DNA of 64,000 nt from assembly GCA_963942565.1 (NCBI GenBank), contig OZ012686.1, positions 29,485,066 through 29,549,065 on the forward strand, given 5' to 3'. Positions within the stretch are counted from its first letter, which is position 1. The number at the start of each line of letters is the position of its first letter. Under the pieces are notes generated by a model. That model saw only the letters and a list, made by a program, of their open reading frames with translations. It did not search any database and was not told the DNA's origin. This stretch comes from Maea johnstoni. Taxonomy: Eukaryota; Annelida; Polychaeta; Spionida; Magelonidae. This document shows, piece after piece, positions 52,481 to 64,000 of the stretch. Both the position numbers and the translations under genes were made by a program.

Positions 52481-55059
52481 AGATCGGGAAAAAGACCCTT
52501 TTTCAGGAGTTAGTTTAACCACAAAAATTATCATACGCCAATAATAAGGGTTTTAGTGTTTGGTATTAATCTAGGTCTGGACTACATCTATCATTTGCAA
52601 TGGTCAACATAGGGATAGGGGTGGGTTTATAATCCTTTATTAAAGATGTAAGTCAGTCAAAGTCAAAATAAATCATATCAAGAATACAGTTTTTTCAAAT
52701 TATTCGTGTTTTGATTTAGGAAACTATTTCTATTCTGTAGCCACTTTTCAGAAAAAATGCCTTTTATTAATATTGTTCAACATATTAGAAATGTTAACGA
52801 CTTTAATCTCAAATTATATTTATTCAACTCTGAGGTACAGATGGGGATATCTATCCAACCTGGAGAGCCCCCCCCCCCCAAGAAATAACTGGTAGCTTAT
52901 AATGGAAATTCAGTACAAAAACAATATAAGTTATGCAACTGGAAATAAAGAATATATTGGAACATAATATCGCAATTATGCAATATGGAAGATTAAATTA
53001 TTATCAGAAATTATTATCACATTAAGTTAAATTATTATCAGAATAAAAAGATTGGTAGATGTCATATAAAGGTCATAAGAAATAACACTTTTATTTCGTC
53101 ATTTTGTAATTTCATTCAAAGTTACCTTAAAATCAGCAGATGAATTATTCAAAATGAGGTTCACTGATACCATCTACACCTTTTTAGGGATAATAAAAAA
53201 GTTAGATTTGAGGTGAATAACTTGGCATATGACTATTTCCTGTCTATGATAAAGTAACATTTTATCCTTAAAAAACATTTGTGCAGTAAAGAGATTGTTT
53301 TAGTTACATTATGGGTGGTCTTGACCAATCGTGAATACATAATGATTAGCCTGCTTACAGAGTGCCTCTTGATGAATGCAACCTAATTGCAACACATGAT
53401 TGACATAAAAGCTATATATCATGTTAAATCTGATATGTTGATTGTGGGAAAAACACCCCCCCCCCCCCCCCCAAGAAACTGCCATCCTTGGGTCAAAGGA
53501 TAACTTGTACCATTTCAGTTGAGTCACATTTTCAAAAAGGTTATCAATAATGTCAATAAAACTATATTTCTTACTCTATTGTTACTAGAAATGTTATTTT
53601 AAAAGTTGCAACACTACAGAATTTATCAGATTCAATGGAAATAGTCCTTATGTTATGCTGTTCCTAAGATGTTTAAGAAATAAGAGGTTGGCGGATGCAT
53701 AAATCACTTTAGATAATGCCAAACTATTCAAACATTACAGTTATGGTTTCCAATCATCAAATGGAACAACTGACAGTTACATACCTTGTTTATTTTATGA
53801 GATTATATGAAATTTGTGATACGTATTTGTTTAATTTAATTCATGATATTTTGCCTATCTTTCATCAAACAACTTCAAAGTAACTTAGAACGTTTTGAAT
53901 TCACATTTGTCATCTAAAGGCTCACAATGTACTTAATGTTAGTAAATAGAGTTAATTATTTTGGCCCAGTTTTTTCCTCTATCCTGCGTTTATTTGACTA
54001 TTCAGCCTATACAAACTCAGTATATTACCTGAAAGGTCTTCTGGTGAGTTATACATGAAGTATAAAATTAGTTGGCAGTCAAAATCTGAAAATTTGAGGT
54101 ACATTTCCCTCTGTAAAACTCTGTGAAATTTTAAAGGAATCTTTTGGCATTTGATATGATGTCTTGGGGGAAATTCAATACTAAATCCTCTATCAGATTT
54201 TCTTCTACTTGGTCTCCCAATCTGCCATGTTATGATCTAGATTGGGCAGTAGATTTCATTTTGAGGATTATTTACTAGTACCGCCTATCTTATCTTTTCT
54301 GCATATTCTATTTCACAAGAAAACATCAATAGGTTTTACTCCTGGCTAAAAATAAAACTTTCTATTACTTGAACTCGAAATACACTCAAAAGCAACTTAT
54401 TTCATTTCGTAATGTTAATGTAGTTTTAAACTACCTCAGTTCCTGCACTTCATGATTGCAAAATATTCCTTTCAGGTGAAGAAAGACCCTGGCTTTTTTT
54501 ACCCAAGTGTAACTACAGCATTGAGATATTTGCTTCAAAGTCACAACTACTCTTTTCGACCTTAGTTTGACCTTAGACTTTTACACTTTCTATATTTTGC
54601 ACTGACTTTAAACTTTAAATGCAACAAGCATTTTAAACATTGTGCATAAAGTTTGGTGTATGGGACATGAATGACACTGAAAGTCAATATTGACCTTGTT
54701 TTTTAGAACAATTCTGAAGTTGCTTCTAGAAAATATCCTGAATTTGTAAACTAACTGCTTCTTTAGTTCACGATTGTCAAATATTCCTTTCAGGTGAATA
54801 AAAATTACTCATTTGAACAAGATGCAAGTGCAGTATTACAGATATTTGCTACAAAGTTATGAACACTCTATTTGACCTTTTGACCTTGGTTTGACCTGCA
54901 TTATTTCCTTAAATCTCAGTAATATTTTACACTACCTTTACCTGTATGGGAAAAACATGATAGGCAAGTAAAAATGCATATTTCACCCAGTGAAAATGAA
55001 AGGTGGTATACCATAAGACATGAATCTGTTATGTCAACTTTCTGCTGATTCACTTATGT
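52481..55059. other. AT-rich interior of the 8.4-kb element
   Basis: No gene on either strand. C homopolymers lie at about 52869-52879 and 53455-53472. TGACCTT words begin to cluster from about 54560. Confidence 0.55.
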
Positions 55060-56700
55060 TTGGATGCACCCGTAATCAGGCGTTTTGTCATTTTGGCCCC
55101 TAAATATTCAAGATTGACCCAGACTTTGTCTTGAAGTACCTAAAATATTTGCAGGATAAAATATGCATTCCAGGAGAATTTAATAAGCTGCTCAATGGAA
55201 AATTCAATGACAAAATGTCTTTAATCATAAAAGTGTGGTTACTTTGACCTTGAATGGCCTCTAATATCACAACATAATACCTTACCCTATGTTGATTGCA
55301 TGAAATGGAAAGATTGTCTTACAACAAGCATTTTGATATCAAACAATGCCCATACTGTTTAATGCTTACAACAGTTATGACCTAAACAGTGGTCCCATAC
55401 TCGCATTTTCTCACAACTCGATCTTAAACACTTAATATAGGCATGAATTGTCCAATAGCACATTCAACATCTGCATATTAACTTAAAACTACTTCATTTT
55501 CACAGGTAAAGGGTGAAAATGTATTGGTAAAACATATTTAAGGTATTCTGTCTGTCAATTATTGTGGTGACGTGGTTAGGAAATTAATTGTTATGACAAA
55601 ACAGAACTACTTCATCAATATTTCTTCATCAAAATTAGGATTTTCTAGAGAAAAATGACGTTACGACCTTTATTTGACCTTCATTTTTCCTTAACTCTCA
55701 GTTATATTTTACACTGCCTTTATAATCTAACATGACAAACACAATAGGCTTATTCTCCCCATTGAAAATAAAAGCTGACATACCATAAAATATGACTTGA
55801 TTTGTTATTTCAACTTTCTGCTGCTTAACTTAAATAAGTGAGTGCACCCATAATCAGACATTTTGGGCATTTTGGTCCCAGAATGTTGCAGATCGGTCCT
55901 GACTGGGTCTTGAAATGACTCAAAAATGTCTCAGAATCCCTTTTAAAGATATTTCTAACCTAAAAATATTTCCAGGATAAAGTATGTATCCCAGGAGCAT
56001 TTCATAAGCTGCTAAATGGAAAAATCAAAGACAAACTGCCTTAAATCTTGAAATTAGGGTTAATTGACCTTGAATGACCTCTATTTTCACAACAGAATAC
56101 CCTACCCTAGGTTCGTTGCATGAAATGGAAAGATTGTCTTAGAACAAACATATTAATACCAAACACTGCCTATAATGTTTGGTGCTCACAACTTTCATGA
56201 CCTAAACAGTGGTCCTGTAACGAGCACTTTCTCACAACCTGTCCTCAAACACTTTATTTAAGCATGGAATAGCCAAATGCCACATTCTACCTACTCCATA
56301 TTGACTTAAAACTACTTCATTTTCACTGGTAAATGGTAAAAAATGTATTGTTGGATCATATTTGAGATTATTTATCTGTCAATTATTGCGGTAACCTGGT
56401 TTGGAAATTATAAAATGGCAAAACACAACTACTTCATCGCAATCACTTCATCAAAATTAGATTTTTTTTAGAAAAAAATGGCATTTTGACCTTCATTTGA
56501 CCTTCAACGACCCCTTAATTTTAGTATTATTTTACCATCATCTTCCAGATTGAGGGGAAAATTAAACCTGACATTTTGGTGCATCATATGCTCCCTTCCG
56601 ACTTGTAAAACTTAAGATACAGTCATTTTGGTTTTCAAATTTGTATCATTTTAGGCACTTTTTGGGATCTCCAGGTGGACTTAGTACCCTACTTTATACC
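55060..56700. repeat. ~820-bp diverged tandem duplication
   Basis: The block 'tgcatgaaatggaaagattg' lies at 55299 and 56118 (offset ~819), and flanking words such as 'gacctaaacagtggtcc' and 'actacttcattttcac' keep the same spacing. Copies differ at many positions. No open frame. Confidence 0.82.
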
Positions 56701-57913
56701 TTAAAGCTCGAAATTGGACTTACAACTCGATCTAGTCAATGAACTTTCTAAAATGTTCAACAACTAATAAAGAGCATTCCTTCAGAAAAAGTGGCTACAG
56801 AAATGAAATACATATCTTCAAAAAAAAACAGATGTTTATAAATGGAAACTATAGAATATGGGAAAATCCCAGATTCTTGATTTTGCAGCCATTTTGACCT
56901 TGAATGACCTTTATTACATCATGGGATAGAGTTAGTCACGTGTTTAGTATTTCAAAAGATACTTCTCTTTCATACTAACAATTTGATACCAAACACTCAT
57001 CCTTATGTTTGGTTTAAGCTTAAGTTTAAGTTTGGTTTAAGAATTATGAGTGTTTAAAAGTGCCTTCACTATCCCTATACATATTATTTTGACCATCGTG
57101 GGGCCTTTTTACATATATAGGGGTACTCAAGACATGACCCTATAAAAAAGATGTGCACCACTTTTGAAGTCTACATCCACCCTTGCGGTATGCCCCAAGT
57201 GTGGGCCTAAAACATGATACCAACGGAAAATTTATAACTCTCGGGTTAACCTGAATCCCCAAAAGGGGTGGCTGGCTACTGCACTATACCAATACAGCCA
57301 ATTTCAACCCATTTTCACAACATTATCATGACCTTTTTGACCTTAGTTGACCCTTAAATGACCTCTTAGTATTGATGAATCAGAACATGTGCATTTTAAA
57401 AAAGTGCAGGTAAAAAATTTACACATTTGGATATTTCATTTATGGAAGTTGGTTATGCATAACGTGAAATATGATCAAAAAATGTTACCAAAAACCCTCT
57501 ATTTCAGGATCATAATACTGCAGGTTTTCAGCCTCATGACCTTTTTGACCTTTGTCTACCCAAAATGACCCTTCACAAGTGACCAATCAGAATGTGGCTG
57601 GTTTTAATTCCTGCGAAATTAAAAGTTATACATGGTGATGCCTCATTTGTTGAAAATAAACCAATATAACAGAAGTTATGATAAAATATGTTACCCCTAC
57701 CCCCATAATTGTGACCATTTTTTGCAATCCTGAGAGGTCATTTGCACCAAATAGTATTTAGGTTGATAAAAAAAATTGCCCAACACTTGGAAATTAGCAT
57801 CCGGCAGTTTCGTTGTTCTTAGGGTATGTACATTGCATTTCCATCATAAAACCATGCAGGAATCAACATTGCAAGGTTCACATACTTGGCATATAGGGCT
57901 GGCTAGTAGACTA

Positions 57914-58804
<891 letters not shown>

Positions 58805-58901
58805 ATTCAAGTAACATGGACGGAGGGAGTAGCAATTTTGGGAGAAAGAGAACCAAGAGTATAAGAGTGACAGACAAGAAGTCAGAGAGAGAACCTAAAA
58901 T

Positions 58902-58941
58902 CCGAAAAGAGATGGTATTATCACCTTGGATCTCTTTTCGG
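58902..58941. repeat. 12-bp inverted repeat
   Basis: CCGAAAAGAGAT (58902-58913) is the exact complement of ATCTCTTTTCGG (58930-58941) across a 16-base loop. Its role is unknown. The following ~700 bases hold no gene I can support. Confidence 0.7.
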
Positions 58942-59670
58942 AATCTTGATTAATGCAGATTAAATATGCATATGTAAGATAAGTTTCAATGAGTCCAGGT
59001 AGGTTACATGGATGACGTCATCAAAAATCAGAGAGGTCCATTTCCAACCTGTGCCTTCGTGTGTCTAACTGTACTACATATCTAGACATGTACGATCTCT
59101 CTGCTGCTGTTATGGTGAACATTTCTTCAGTTCATTTTATTACTGTACCTCACATTGCTCTATATCGGCTTACATGTGATGAGAATACTTTATTGACCCT
59201 ACATAATCACTAACTGCGTAAATGGCTATTTATTCATTATTTACAGTTGAAAATAAAACCAATCTATACCATATCATGGTAAACACTTGTTATAATTTCA
59301 AATTATGCTTATTTACTGCCATTCTAATAATGATTCTTAAACCTACCAATAAAGATTCTTTTAATTCATTACTCAGTGTGCAACATAACCACTGGCCCCG
59401 TTGCAAGTTGCAAGTGAATTCGCACAGGATATTATAAGCAATTAATTGAGCTGGAAGATATTCCCAAAGGCTATCACTAATAATCTATTTGTATCCAGTA
59501 CATGAAAACAGAAATGCATAATTATTATCATAGTGATAGTGCTGTTTCATACATCTTCCCCTTGAAATTGATACTACGTATACTTTTGATTTCATGTATT
59601 GGACAAGTAAGTGAGCCTGGTCAAGCGGTCAAAGTTACATTTTACATACAATAACAAGGGCACCAATTTT

Positions 59671-60455
59671 GTGCCTGCCTGCTAGGTATGACATTAATTT
59701 AGCACCGAAACCCAAGCAACCTTTTTACTTTCCGAAATTGTAAATGGTATTGCATGTGTCTAGAGGTTCTGTAATGTGTCCTTTAAGGCTGAGATGCCAT
59801 TGAAGCCTCAATTCCATTTTCAATTACGCGTTGCGATGCGTATTACCTGTCCATTGCAACACACGACAAAGGCAAGAGCTGGGGTGCGAACAACTTTTTT
59901 ATTATTATGCTAGTATGCCTTGTACAAAACAGCATCTTAAAATAGATAGTCTCCTAAACCCTTACATAACCCTAAGGAGCGAACATTAACGCGGGGAATT
60001 ACGCAAAATTGTGCGAAACCGCGTGTAAGTGAGGAGGGAAGGGTGGATGGAGTGAAGTGATACAAAGCATCAAAAGGGGTGGGTACTTTCCGTAATACTG
60101 ATCCACAAGTGGACATTGGTCAATATAAACTGTTACAATGTATCGATTGAATGGTCAGTGCGCAAAGATACAATGTATCGACTGGAGTAACTGTCGAGTG
60201 AGTGGCTCCGCCGCTAGGGTGACAAAAGGAGGGGGGGGGCTGTGGTGATTGGATTTTAGGTGCCAGCCTGCTAGGCATGACATCAATTCAGTACCGAAAC
60301 ACAAGCAACCGTTTTACTGCTTTCTGAATTATTGTATACGGTATTGCATGTGTCTGGGGGCTCTGTAATGTGTCCTTTAAGCCTGAGATGCCTTTGAAGC
60401 CCCCATTCCATTATCAAATACGCGTTGCAATGCGTATTACCTGTCCATTATAATG
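59671..60455. repeat. ~200-bp direct repeats, offset 589
   Basis: The block starting 'gtgcctgcctgctaggtatg' at 59671 recurs as 'gtgccagcctgctaggcatg' at 60260. Both contain 'tattgcatgtgtct', 'ctgtaatgtgtcctttaag' and a 'tacgcgttg' to 'gcgtatta' near-palindrome. The ~390 bases between them are unrelated and hold no gene. Confidence 0.85.
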
Positions 60456-60801
60456 CAATCACACGGGAATGCGGAGGAGGAGTACAGGGGCCTGAGGACG
60501 ATTGAGGTGAGGATTTATATGAAAAGGTCTACGAGTATGCTGCTGGTTTGGCGAATCAAACTATACATGAATCTAGTTAACGACATACAGAAGCGTCTTT
60601 TCCATTCCCAGCCTACTTATCATGGTGCACAAGCACCTCCCCGGTGGCCACTTTCCCTAATAGATTCATAATTTCCAATAGAGTCATGGGAACACACCAT
60701 CCATCGGATTGATGGGTTTGCGCAAGGTGTCCAGCCAAAGCAACGGTAGGGCTAAAAAACTGTTTTACACATTTGTAGACCTTAACGAAAATCAATCGTT
60801 G

Positions 60802-60828
60802 CACACACACACACACACACACACACAG
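60802..60828. repeat. (CA)n microsatellite
   Basis: Thirteen CA units. No gene is visible between 60456 and 61462. Confidence 0.95.
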
Positions 60829-61462
60829 TGAAAAATATTCGAGAAATACATTCCCATAATGAGTATGGCGATATGTTTCAATGTGTTTTATGACCCTGCC
60901 CCTCTATGTGGGAGGATGTACCACTGGCAATTTTCCCACTCAAATTGGCTTTATTTGAAAATGATAAGGTCCTAGGGGCCGTATGAATCTGAAAGCCATA
61001 CCTCGGCCAGACTATAATATGAACTTATGTATCCTTATATAATATCTAATTGCATTTTTCATGAAACGAAAGGCAGCTTTTTTAGTGCATTTATAAGAAT
61101 CTTAACCGGTGGGAGTGAAATGCTTTCAGCGTACTATTTTTTGGAGCTAGGCTGTATTCTTTATACTGTTAGAGCTTCTGAACATGACGTTGTAAAGCTG
61201 TTGGTAGTCGGGAGATAGCCATGGACCCATGGTAATCGACTTCAGTTGAAAATCAGCTGGTTTCATTTGTCAAACAAGGCGCTGAAGATATGAAATCACT
61301 GTCAATTGTAGCATATGCTGGGAATGAATTATTTTCAAAATGCTATGTAATGAAAGCCTCAGCCACACTAGATGATAAAGAATATGAACTTTAAGAAACG
61401 TTTATTTTGTATGAACAGATGAATGCCTATGGAATCCCTTATTATGGAATCCCTTATTTGCG

Positions 61463-61762
61463 GACAAAGTAGCTCAGTTGGTTAGGCATCGGACTAGTAA
61501 TCAGGTGGTCGCTGGTTCAATTTCAATTGGTCTGTTCTTGGGCAAGACAGTTTATTCCATACTGCTTCAGTCTACCCAGCTGCAAAATGGGTTCCTAGCA
61601 TTATCAAGGCAGTGCTTAGAGTTTGTGCGCTATATGCTGCCAACTGCCCTGGAATATCCTTCGGGGGATTGAAATGGTTTATGTGTGTACAGGCCTGCTA
61701 GGGGAGGAAGGTCGTGTGAGTACTTCAGTGGATACAAGACTATTAACCGAATACCTTTTACC
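61463..61762 (+). mobile_element. tRNA-derived SINE
   Basis: Head GGACAAAGTAGCTCAGTTGG (A box), then GGTCGCTGGTTCAATTTC (B box), then a body shared with 22643-22952, including 'ccagctgcaaaatggg' and 'gtacaggcctgctagggg', ending AACCGAATACCTTTTA. The 'atggaatccctta' words just upstream are a short local duplication, not an obvious target duplication. Confidence 0.9.
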
Positions 61763-62361
61763 TTTAGTTTCTCTAAATATGGTGACAACACCTTGACATA
61801 TATTTTATTGTAATGTGCTATATAATGCAGAAGATGCATCTAAGAGCATCTAGTCCCCCAATTTGTTGCTTCTGGGCCCCAAGACATCAACACTATGTAG
61901 ACGACACAAAACACTTTGGTCCTGTTGAACTAGGACAAACTAAATCAATATAAAAGACGGAACAACTACATCACCTAAGATGCATTAGAGCACCTAGGTC
62001 CTCATAGCAAATGAGCATCTCCATGTAACACCTCATAGCATCTAGGGTAGGTCCTAAGAATCCGGGCCTAGAATTTTCTTACCCATTCCTCAGTAATTCC
62101 CCAGAGATTTATAACATTCTCACATTTAAGGTATATATATAAGTTCAATATTCTCAATGCAGTTGTTACAAAATAGACATGTTGCAGTATCAGACATACT
62201 GATTCTATTTAATAATTTGTTATGAACGTCCATGGAACAACTTATATTGATAGTAATATTGTTACACAGATGGCGAAAAAGGTTTAGAATACTTGAAGGA
62301 AGGAAGGAGGGAAAGGAGTGGGTTTTCACGTCACTTTCAACAGTTTAGGTCATGTCGCGGC
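61763..62361. other. no gene recognised
   Basis: AT-rich sequence with no repeat or exon that I can support. Confidence 0.5.
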
Positions 62362-62455
62362 TTAGGCCAAAAAAAAAAGTATCCGGTTTCTCATCCCCTG
62401 CCTGGTCACCTCAAACCCCCCCTGGTCCTCACTTTTTTTCTCCTTTTTTCCCAGT

Positions 62456-62767
62456 GCACCGCGCTATCCTCTGGAGGCTGTTGAGTTCTCATGTGGGTCA
62501 ATCATGAGTGACCATATTCCAAATGATAGTAGTGAGGAGCACATACTCAGCAAGGTGTTTGTTCGCAAAGATATCAATTGCCTAAATCCAATTGAAATTC
62601 CCTACTACTCCAGTGGCATTTTCCCCCTGATATGTACCAATTGTGCAGGAGACACAGATTTTGTTAAAGGGGCACAAGCTGATGCTTATTATCCTATATG
62701 CACTGGGTGCTGGGACAGCCACGGCAAGGTTTTGAAAAGAAAACGCAAACTTTTCAAAGAGAAGTAA
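62456..62767 (+). CDS. terminal exon of zinc-ribbon protein (partial)
   Basis: A long pyrimidine tract (CTTTTTTTCTCC, then TTTTTTCCCAG) ends at 62455. The frame is open from there: APRYPLEAVEFSCGSIMSDH, ILSKVFVRKDINC, IPYYSSGIFPLICTNC, YYPICTGC and a basic end KRKRKLFKEK, then TAA. The CTNC and CTGC pairs, 21 residues apart, form a probable zinc ribbon, and the tail could be a nuclear signal. The exon needs one base to complete its first codon, so earlier exons exist outside my reading. Starting at the Met at 62504 would give only 87 residues. I do not know the family; it may be host or element-borne. Confidence 0.65.
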   Translation, partial: APRYPLEAVEFSCGSIMSDHIPNDSSEEHILSKVFVRKDINCLNPIEIPYYSSGIFPLICTNCAGDTDFVKGAQADAYYPICTGCWDSHGKVLKRKRKLFKEK

Positions 62768-62872
62768 TGATCATTTGGAAAGACCAACGCCTAAATGCAT
62801 TCCAGCCAATTATTGATTTCTTCAAAACCACATAAAAAATAATTTTCTGTGACACAAAAGATGCATGTTGAT

Positions 62873-63281
62873 TAGGCCTGTCATTGGTGGGAATTTTTTA
62901 TCAATTCGATAATCGATAAAATAATTAACAATTCGGTACTTTGATTCATATTGACTTCATTGGAGAGCAGCAGGTGCTGCCCCTATTAATGGGGATCTCC
63001 GCCAGCTGAGTTTGACTATCACTCGCTTGCAGCATGGAATTGTGGATTGACCTTGTGACCCCCACACATACACATATTGTATGTGTGAATTCTAGCAGCC
63101 TGATTCTAGTATAAATTGAATGGAAGCGCACGGTTGTGATGGGGACTTAATGCTGTCCTAAAATTAAACTTTATTTACCTAATTTGCATATAAATCGATA
63201 TCTTGGGCCTTCTTCGATATCGATAATCGGTAAGGTTTTTTTGTTGATTCATCGATACAGGCAGTATCGATGACAACCATA
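62873..63281. mobile_element. hAT MITE in the 3' UTR
   Basis: A perfect 8-bp duplication ATGTTGAT (62865-62872, 63282-63289) flanks ends TAGGCCTGTCATTG and, inverted, TATGGTTGTCATCG. The interior has TCGATA-rich words like the element at 30482-30857. 409 bp, non-coding. It separates the stop codon at 62767 from the poly(A) signals. Confidence 0.85.
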
Positions 63282-63379
63282 ATGTTGATTTGGTGTAGAC
63301 CTCCTCCAGTAAGTGCATGAAAAGAGATCCACAACAAAAAATGATCTAACTACATTCATGCCCACTATTTTCACTTTTC

Positions 63380-63409
63380 AATAAAGTGTTTCTGTTGTGA
63401 TTGAATAAA
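63380..63409 (+). terminator. two poly(A) signals
   Basis: AATAAA at 63380-63385 and 63404-63409, downstream of the zinc-ribbon exon and beyond the MITE in its 3' UTR. Confidence 0.6.
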
Positions 63410-63924
63410 GATACCATTCTTACCAAGGTCTTCTATGATATATCTACACCCATACATGAACACCTTAAAAAAATATATATAAAAAAAAAATAAAATCCCT
63501 GGCTGCCTGACGGATTTTCAAAATCTCTGGGATGAGAAACAGTTTTTTTTTTTTTTTGGCCTTAGTATACTTAATATCATTTATCTCTTTTATCCATACC
63601 ATTGGGCCACCTGTTTTGTATATTTTGTATTGTGTCTATTCTTGTACCTATAGTACTAAACTAAATATTTTTGTTACATTTGGTTCCTATATATGACAAC
63701 TGGGGATGTTGTTTTGTATAGTTCGTCAATTGAAACACGTGATATATTTTCATTAGAATGTATAGTAAAAAAACGCTTTTAAGTTTTAACCTACTAGTAC
63801 TAGTATTTCTTGTAACTTCAGTTGGAAATGTTTTACCTTCAGTATCTATTTGGTCTCCAATTGTATTAATCCGGGTTTTTTTTCAACCATTCCCCAATTT
63901 GTCTACAATTACATTGTGGTAGTA

Positions 63925-63965
63925 TCCTAATGGGGTAGGTCGTGTGAGTACTTCGGTGGTGCCAT
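63925..63965 (+). mobile_element. SINE 3' fragment
   Basis: 'aggtcgtgtgagtacttc' matches the end of the SINE at 61463-61762 (near 61708). Only about 35 bases are present. From 63568 to the window end I see no other feature. Confidence 0.55.
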
Positions 63966-64000
63966 GTCTATCTTTCTATTATTTGGGAATTATAATCCAC

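Larger units (their letters stand above)
49471..57913. mobile_element. 8.4-kb element with inverted ends, non-coding
   Basis: Starts TAGTCTACTAGCC and ends GGCTAGTAGACTA. Inverted homology continues inward for at least ~370 bases: 'ttgattcctgcatgg' near 49507 faces 'ccatgcaggaatcaa' near 57852, 'aactgccggatgct' near 49561 faces 'agcatccggcagtt' near 57797, and 'aggtcaaaaaggtca' near 49816 faces 'tgacctttttgacct' near 57537. A possible target duplication is only CAA. No transposase frame is visible, so it is non-autonomous or decayed. The left half has ~395-bp tandem units and the right half ~820-bp tandem units. Confidence 0.72.
62362..63567. mobile_element. candidate element bounded by A-rich inverted repeats
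   Basis: The left segment TTAGGCCAAAAAAAAAA followed by GTTTCTCATCCC (62362-62398) recurs inverted at 63530-63567 (GGGATGAGAAAC, a T run, GGCCTTA). Between them lie the zinc-ribbon exon, its poly(A) signals and a hAT MITE. No target duplication or transposase is seen, so this could be a decayed element carrying the exon, or two unrelated insertions around a host exon. Confidence 0.5.

Noticed and set aside
61463-61540. Functional tRNA gene
   Set aside because: A and B boxes are present, but the sequence continues into a body shared with another copy at 22643-22952, so it is a SINE head.

Overview
The window looks like intron-rich, transposon-dense DNA of an invertebrate animal, probably marine. 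The evidence is GT-AG-spliced genes with tiny exons, an autonomous Helitron, tRNA-headed SINEs, LINE and DIRS-like remnants, many TIR elements with target duplications, and long simple repeats. I cannot name the species. Calls come from reading translations, splice sites and repeats by eye; nothing was searched against a database.

Layout. Positions 1-4,500 hold old repeat debris: a fragment of an SGNH-hydrolase gene, interleaved duplications, a perfect 36-bp palindrome, a four-unit ~399-bp tandem array and a TA-flanked MITE. About 4,500-14,270 is a Helitron. It has an OTU-protease reading frame, a 1,582-codon Rep/helicase frame one base out of register with it, a separate SGNH-hydrolase-like gene, and a dispersed ~27-bp near-palindromic motif that recurs at least eight times in one orientation. 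Positions 14,700-21,340 are MITEs, two LINE reverse-transcriptase fragments and a complex ~885-bp duplication.

Positions 21,400-35,270 contain two host genes arranged head to head. On the minus strand is a nine-exon gene (21,449-32,988) whose splice phases all agree and which encodes a 316-residue class I SAM-dependent methyltransferase. On the plus strand is a three-exon gene (33,211-35,212) for an 88-residue protein with a lysine-rich tail. They share a ~220-bp divergent promoter. The methyltransferase introns carry a minisatellite that copies a splice donor, a SINE, a 159-bp satellite, an 82-bp minisatellite, and a TIR element inserted at position +5 of one splice donor.

Positions 35,300-58,000 are mostly nested inverted-repeat elements. 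These are a 5.27-kb element with ~590-bp terminal repeats sitting exactly at the TTAA edge of a piggyBac-type MITE and enclosing broken retroelement fossils; a 3.85-kb TTAA-flanked foldback; and an 8.4-kb element with inverted ends that contains a near-perfect 1.44-kb foldback. The last 6 kb has a ~400-bp (TA)n tract, a SINE, and a zinc-ribbon terminal exon lying between inverted A-rich repeats, with a hAT MITE in its 3' UTR.

How the parts relate. The Helitron frames plausibly act together: Rep nicking and joining, helicase unwinding, and accessory protease and hydrolase. The repeated motif is a candidate recognition site for one of these proteins. The two host genes are probably co-regulated through the shared promoter.
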